Of a DNA stretch of 64,000 bases, positions 61,855 through 64,000 are shown piece by piece (within the stretch, counting starts at the first letter, position 1; the number at the start of each line of letters is the position of its first letter). Under the pieces are notes generated by a model that was not told where the DNA came from, ran no database searches, and worked only from the letters and a program-made list of their open reading frames with translations. Both the position numbers and the translations under genes were made by a program. The stretch is from Streptomyces durmitorensis (GTDB lineage Bacteria > Actinomycetota > Actinomycetes > Streptomycetales > Streptomycetaceae): NCBI RefSeq assembly GCF_023498005.1, contig NZ_CP097289.1, positions 3,534,001 through 3,598,000 on the forward strand. The letters run 5' to 3'.

Positions 61855-62453
61855 GCCGCCGCACCCGGGCCCCCGGAGCCGCGGATCACGCAGTCCTCCA
61901 GGTGGTCGTTGACCAGGCCGCAGGCCTGCATCAGGGCGTACGCCGTGGTGGGGCCGACGAATCGGATGCCGCGCTTCTTCAGGTCCTTGGACAGGGCCGT
62001 GGACTCGGGCGTGATCGCCGGTACGTCGGCCAGCACGCTCGGGGCCTTGCGCGATGCGGGGTCCGGCGCGTGCGACCAGATGAGCTCGTCGAGATCGCCG
62101 TCGGCCCATTCGGCGAGCACGCGCGCGTTGGCGAGGGTCGCGTCGACCTTGGCGCGGTTGCGGATGATGCCGGGGTCGGCGAGCAGCCGCTCCCGGTCGG
62201 CGTCGGTGAACCGCGCGACCTCGTCGATCCGGAAACCGGCGAAGGCGGCGCGGAAGCCCTCGCGGCGGCGCAGGATCGTGATCCAGGAGAGGCCCGACTG
62301 GAAGGCTTCCAGGCAGAGCCTTTCGTACAGCGCGTCGTCCCCGTGGACCGGGCGGCCCCACTCCTCGTCGTGGTACGTCACGTAGTCCTCGGTCGAGAGG
62401 CCCCAGGGGCAGCGCAGTCTGCCGTCCGGGCCCGCCACCGCGTCGCCGCTCAC
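61851..62453 (-). CDS. tag: DNA-3-methyladenine glycosylase I (TagI)
   Basis: 200-residue helix-hairpin-helix glycosylase that removes 3-methyladenine. The signature RCPWGLSTEDYVTYHDEEWG opens the protein; GLSWITILRRREGFRAAFAGF and the zinc-associated C-terminal Cys and His residues fit TagI. It starts where the DivIVA-like gene stops (ATGA overlap), so it is translationally coupled to it. Mycobacterium has tagA in the same neighbourhood beside a DivIVA-like gene. Confidence 0.95.
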   Translation of the reverse strand: MSGDAVAGPDGRLRCPWGLSTEDYVTYHDEEWGRPVHGDDALYERLCLEAFQSGLSWITILRRREGFRAAFAGFRIDEVARFTDADRERLLADPGIIRNRAKVDATLANARVLAEWADGDLDELIWSHAPDPASRKAPSVLADVPAITPESTALSKDLKKRGIRFVGPTTAYALMQACGLVNDHLEDCVIRGSGGPGAAA

Positions 62454-62857
62454 CGGCCGTTCTCCTCTTCGGCCGCGTCCTTCGGAGCGTCCTGGTCCTG
62501 GGTCATCGTCGCCGGGGCGTGCTTCTTGAGGAGGCCGGGGCCGCCGACCGCGGTGGCCTGGGCGCCGGCGAGCGCCGCCTCCAGCTCCGCGATGTGGGCG
62601 TCGCGCTCGGCCAGTTCGGCGGCGAGGCGGCCGAGGGCGTCGTCCACGTCCGCCATGCGATAGCCCCGCAGGGTCAGCGGGAAGCGCAGCGCCTCCACGT
62701 CCGCGCGGCGCAGGGCGCGGTCGGGGGGCAGCGGGTCGGTGAACCGCTCGGCCGCCACGTCGGGCAGGGCGGCCCGCTCCCCGCCGCCCACGACGGCCAG
62801 CGTCACCGCGCCGACCACCACGACGAGGGCGATGACCAGGAACAAGAACAAGACCAT
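62450..62857 (-). CDS. small DivIVA-domain membrane protein
   Basis: 135-residue protein with an N-terminal membrane helix (VLFLFLVIALVVVVGAVTLAVV) and a DivIVA-like segment FPLTLRGYRMADVDDALGRLAAEL in the middle, followed by a coiled-coil-like ELAERDAHIAELEAALAG. A role in cell-envelope growth is guessed from the family. It overlaps the start of the tag gene by four bases (ATGA). Rv1209 of Mycobacterium is the expected counterpart. Confidence 0.85.
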   Translation of the reverse strand: MVLFLFLVIALVVVVGAVTLAVVGGGERAALPDVAAERFTDPLPPDRALRRADVEALRFPLTLRGYRMADVDDALGRLAAELAERDAHIAELEAALAGAQATAVGGPGLLKKHAPATMTQDQDAPKDAAEEENGR

Positions 62858-62981
62858 CTCTTCAGGCCCCCACGCTCGACTGCCGTGCTCAAACTGTCAG
62901 GGTCTGATCGTGCCATGCGCCTGTGACAGTTAAGGTCGCAGGCGGCCGGACCACGGCACCGACGAAGGAGGTTCACAGGGG

Positions 62982-63842
62982 ATGCTCAGGCTTGGCAGGC
63001 GTGAATTCGACGCGCACGAGCCGGTGATCATGGCGATCGTGAACCGGACCCCTGACTCCTTCTACGACCAGGGCGCCACATTCCGCGACGAACCCGCGCT
63101 CGCCCGCGTGGAGCAGGCGGTGTCGGAGGGCGCCGCCATCATCGACATCGGCGGGGTCAAGGCCGGTCCCGGTGAGGAAGTCACCGCGGACGAGGAGGCG
63201 CGGCGGACGGTCGGCTTCGTCGCCGAGGTGCGCAAGCGTTTCCCCGATGTCGTCATCAGCGTCGACACATGGCGGCACGACGTCGGCGACGCCGTCTGCG
63301 AGGCGGGAGCCGACCTCCTGAACGACGCGTGGGGCGGGGTCGATCCCCGGCTCGCGGAGGTGGCAGCGCGCCATGGCGTGGGCCTGGTGTGCACGCACGC
63401 GGGTGGCGCCGAGCCGCGTACCCGCCCCCATCGGGTGACGTACGAGGACGTCATGGCCGACATCCTCTCGGTCACGCTCGGCCTCGCCGAGCGCGCGGTC
63501 GCGCTCGGGGTGCCGCGTGAGTCCGTGATGATCGATCCCGGGCACGACTTCGGGAAGAACACGCGGCATTCCCTGGAGGCGACGCGGCGGCTCGGGGAGA
63601 TGGTGGAGACCGGGTGGCCCGTCCTGGTGTCCCTGTCCAACAAGGACTTCGTCGGGGAGACGCTCGACAAGCCCGTCAAGGAGCGCGTGGTGGGGACCCT
63701 CGCCACCACCGCGGTGTCGGCGTGGCTGGGGGCGCAGGTGTACCGGGTGCACGAGGTCGCGGAGACGCGGCAGGTGCTCGACATGGTCGCGACCATCGCA
63801 GGGCACCGGGATCCGGCCGTGGCTCGGCGGGGGCTGGCGTAA
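62982..63842 (+). CDS. folP2: dihydropteroate synthase homologue, FolP2 type
   Basis: 286-residue TIM-barrel protein related to dihydropteroate synthase. The characteristic loop reads IVNRTPDSFYDQGATF (canonical enzymes have NVTPDSFSDGG), followed by VSEGAAIIDIGGVKAGPGEEV and later SVDTWRHDVGDAV and DPGHDFGKNTRHSLE. The variation in the first loop is what I expect for FolP2 of Mycobacterium (Rv1207), which lacks normal dihydropteroate synthase activity in at least one species; folate activity here is therefore uncertain. The ATG follows GAAGGAGG. The neighbourhood matches Mycobacterium. Confidence 0.88.
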   Translation: MLRLGRREFDAHEPVIMAIVNRTPDSFYDQGATFRDEPALARVEQAVSEGAAIIDIGGVKAGPGEEVTADEEARRTVGFVAEVRKRFPDVVISVDTWRHDVGDAVCEAGADLLNDAWGGVDPRLAEVAARHGVGLVCTHAGGAEPRTRPHRVTYEDVMADILSVTLGLAERAVALGVPRESVMIDPGHDFGKNTRHSLEATRRLGEMVETGWPVLVSLSNKDFVGETLDKPVKERVVGTLATTAVSAWLGAQVYRVHEVAETRQVLDMVATIAGHRDPAVARRGLA

Positions 63843-63887
63843 GGAGCCCGACCTCGAACGCCCGGCAGGCTGAACAGGGGACGAGCC

Positions 63888-63950
63888 GCGGGGTGATCAG
63901 GTGGGCGGGCGGGGAAGATCCGTCCGAAGTAGCTCGCCCCGCCCGCCCGG
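63888..63950. repeat. diverged copy of the G-rich hairpin repeat
   Basis: GGTGGGCGGGCGGGGAAGATCCGTCCGAAGTAG and the complementary G/C block match the array at 40045-40755, including GATCC. Confidence 0.55.
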
Positions 63951-63957
63951 CCAGGGC

Positions 63958-64000
63958 CTAGCGGCCGACTTCCTTGGTCACCAGCGTGACCGCCTCGTCC
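63958..64000 (-). CDS. C-terminal end of a gene leaving the window
   Basis: Reads DEAVTLVTKEVGR before a TAG stop; the rest is outside. Oriented toward folP2. Not enough sequence to identify. Confidence 0.5.
   Translation of the reverse strand, partial: DEAVTLVTKEVGR

Noticed and set aside
1..64000. Mobile elements, prophage, tRNA or rRNA genes
   Set aside because: I found no transposase, integrase or phage gene and no tRNA or rRNA signature by eye; a tRNA search program would be needed to exclude a tRNA fully.

Overview
The window is a stretch of a high-GC actinobacterial chromosome, almost certainly Streptomyces. The evidence is very GC-rich third codon positions, GTG starts, leaderless promoters (TANNNT 6-7 bases before the start codon), lipoproteins, and single-copy housekeeping families arranged as in Streptomyces and Mycobacterium. 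I see no rRNA, tRNA, insertion sequence, phage gene or CRISPR array.

Layout. (1) 0-13.5 kb is a DNA repair block: uvrD2 (cut by the left edge), mycoredoxin, nudC, an M20 dipeptidase, and the two AdnAB-type helicase-nuclease subunits with a lipoprotein gene between them, then an alkyltransferase-like protein with an arginine-glycine tail. (2) 13.7-19.8 kb: a large flippase-like membrane protein with an embedded kinase-like domain, and two tandem secreted tripeptidyl-aminopeptidase-like lipoproteins. (3) 19.9-31.8 kb: moeZ, a compact four-gene operon that looks like a polysaccharide system (PelF-like glycosyltransferase, membrane protein, NAD-sugar epimerase, spherulin-4-fold protein), and a complete oligopeptide-type ABC transporter operon preceded by a possible cysteine-rich leader peptide. 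(4) 31.9-39.9 kb: DUF3152 metzincin-like protein, hydrolase, TetR regulator, DUF3107, MiaE-like ferritin-fold protein, DEAD-box RNA helicase with a repetitive tail. (5) 39.9-40.85 kb: no gene, but an array of hairpin-bearing G-rich repeats. (6) 40.9-47.6 kb: hydrolase, NYN-domain protein, small proteins, MarC, PHP phosphoesterase, MFS exporter, SUFU-family protein. (7) 48-53.7 kb: CorA, a channel-less MgtE-N/CBS protein, DUF1003 protein and Mrp ATPase. (8) 54.5-60.4 kb: an envelope-stress module of ECF sigma factor, zinc anti-sigma factor, HtrA/PDZ protease and TatB, with a divergent O-methyltransferase. (9) 60.5-64 kb: DUF3117, enoyl-CoA hydratase, DNA-3-methyladenine glycosylase, DivIVA-domain protein, FolP2-type protein and the tail of a gene leaving the window.

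The backbone matches two separate Mycobacterium tuberculosis neighbourhoods as I remember them: uvrD2-mrx1-nudC-adnBA-ATL-moeZ-DUF3152-TetR-DUF3107-MiaE-like-RhlE (about Rv3197-Rv3212), and folP2-DivIVA-tag-DUF3117-methyltransferase-sigE-rseA-htrA-tatB-mrp-DUF1003-MgtE_N-corA (about Rv1207-Rv1239). Here the two are joined. The polysaccharide-like operon and the peptide transporter lie between moeZ and the DUF3152 gene, so they look like accessory cargo in a conserved frame.

The most promising candidate for an undescribed system is the 21.1-26.0 kb operon. It combines a PelF-type glycosyltransferase with the fold of fungal Sph3 (GH135), without a recognisable pel operon, and carries two tiny overlapping reading frames at its centre.
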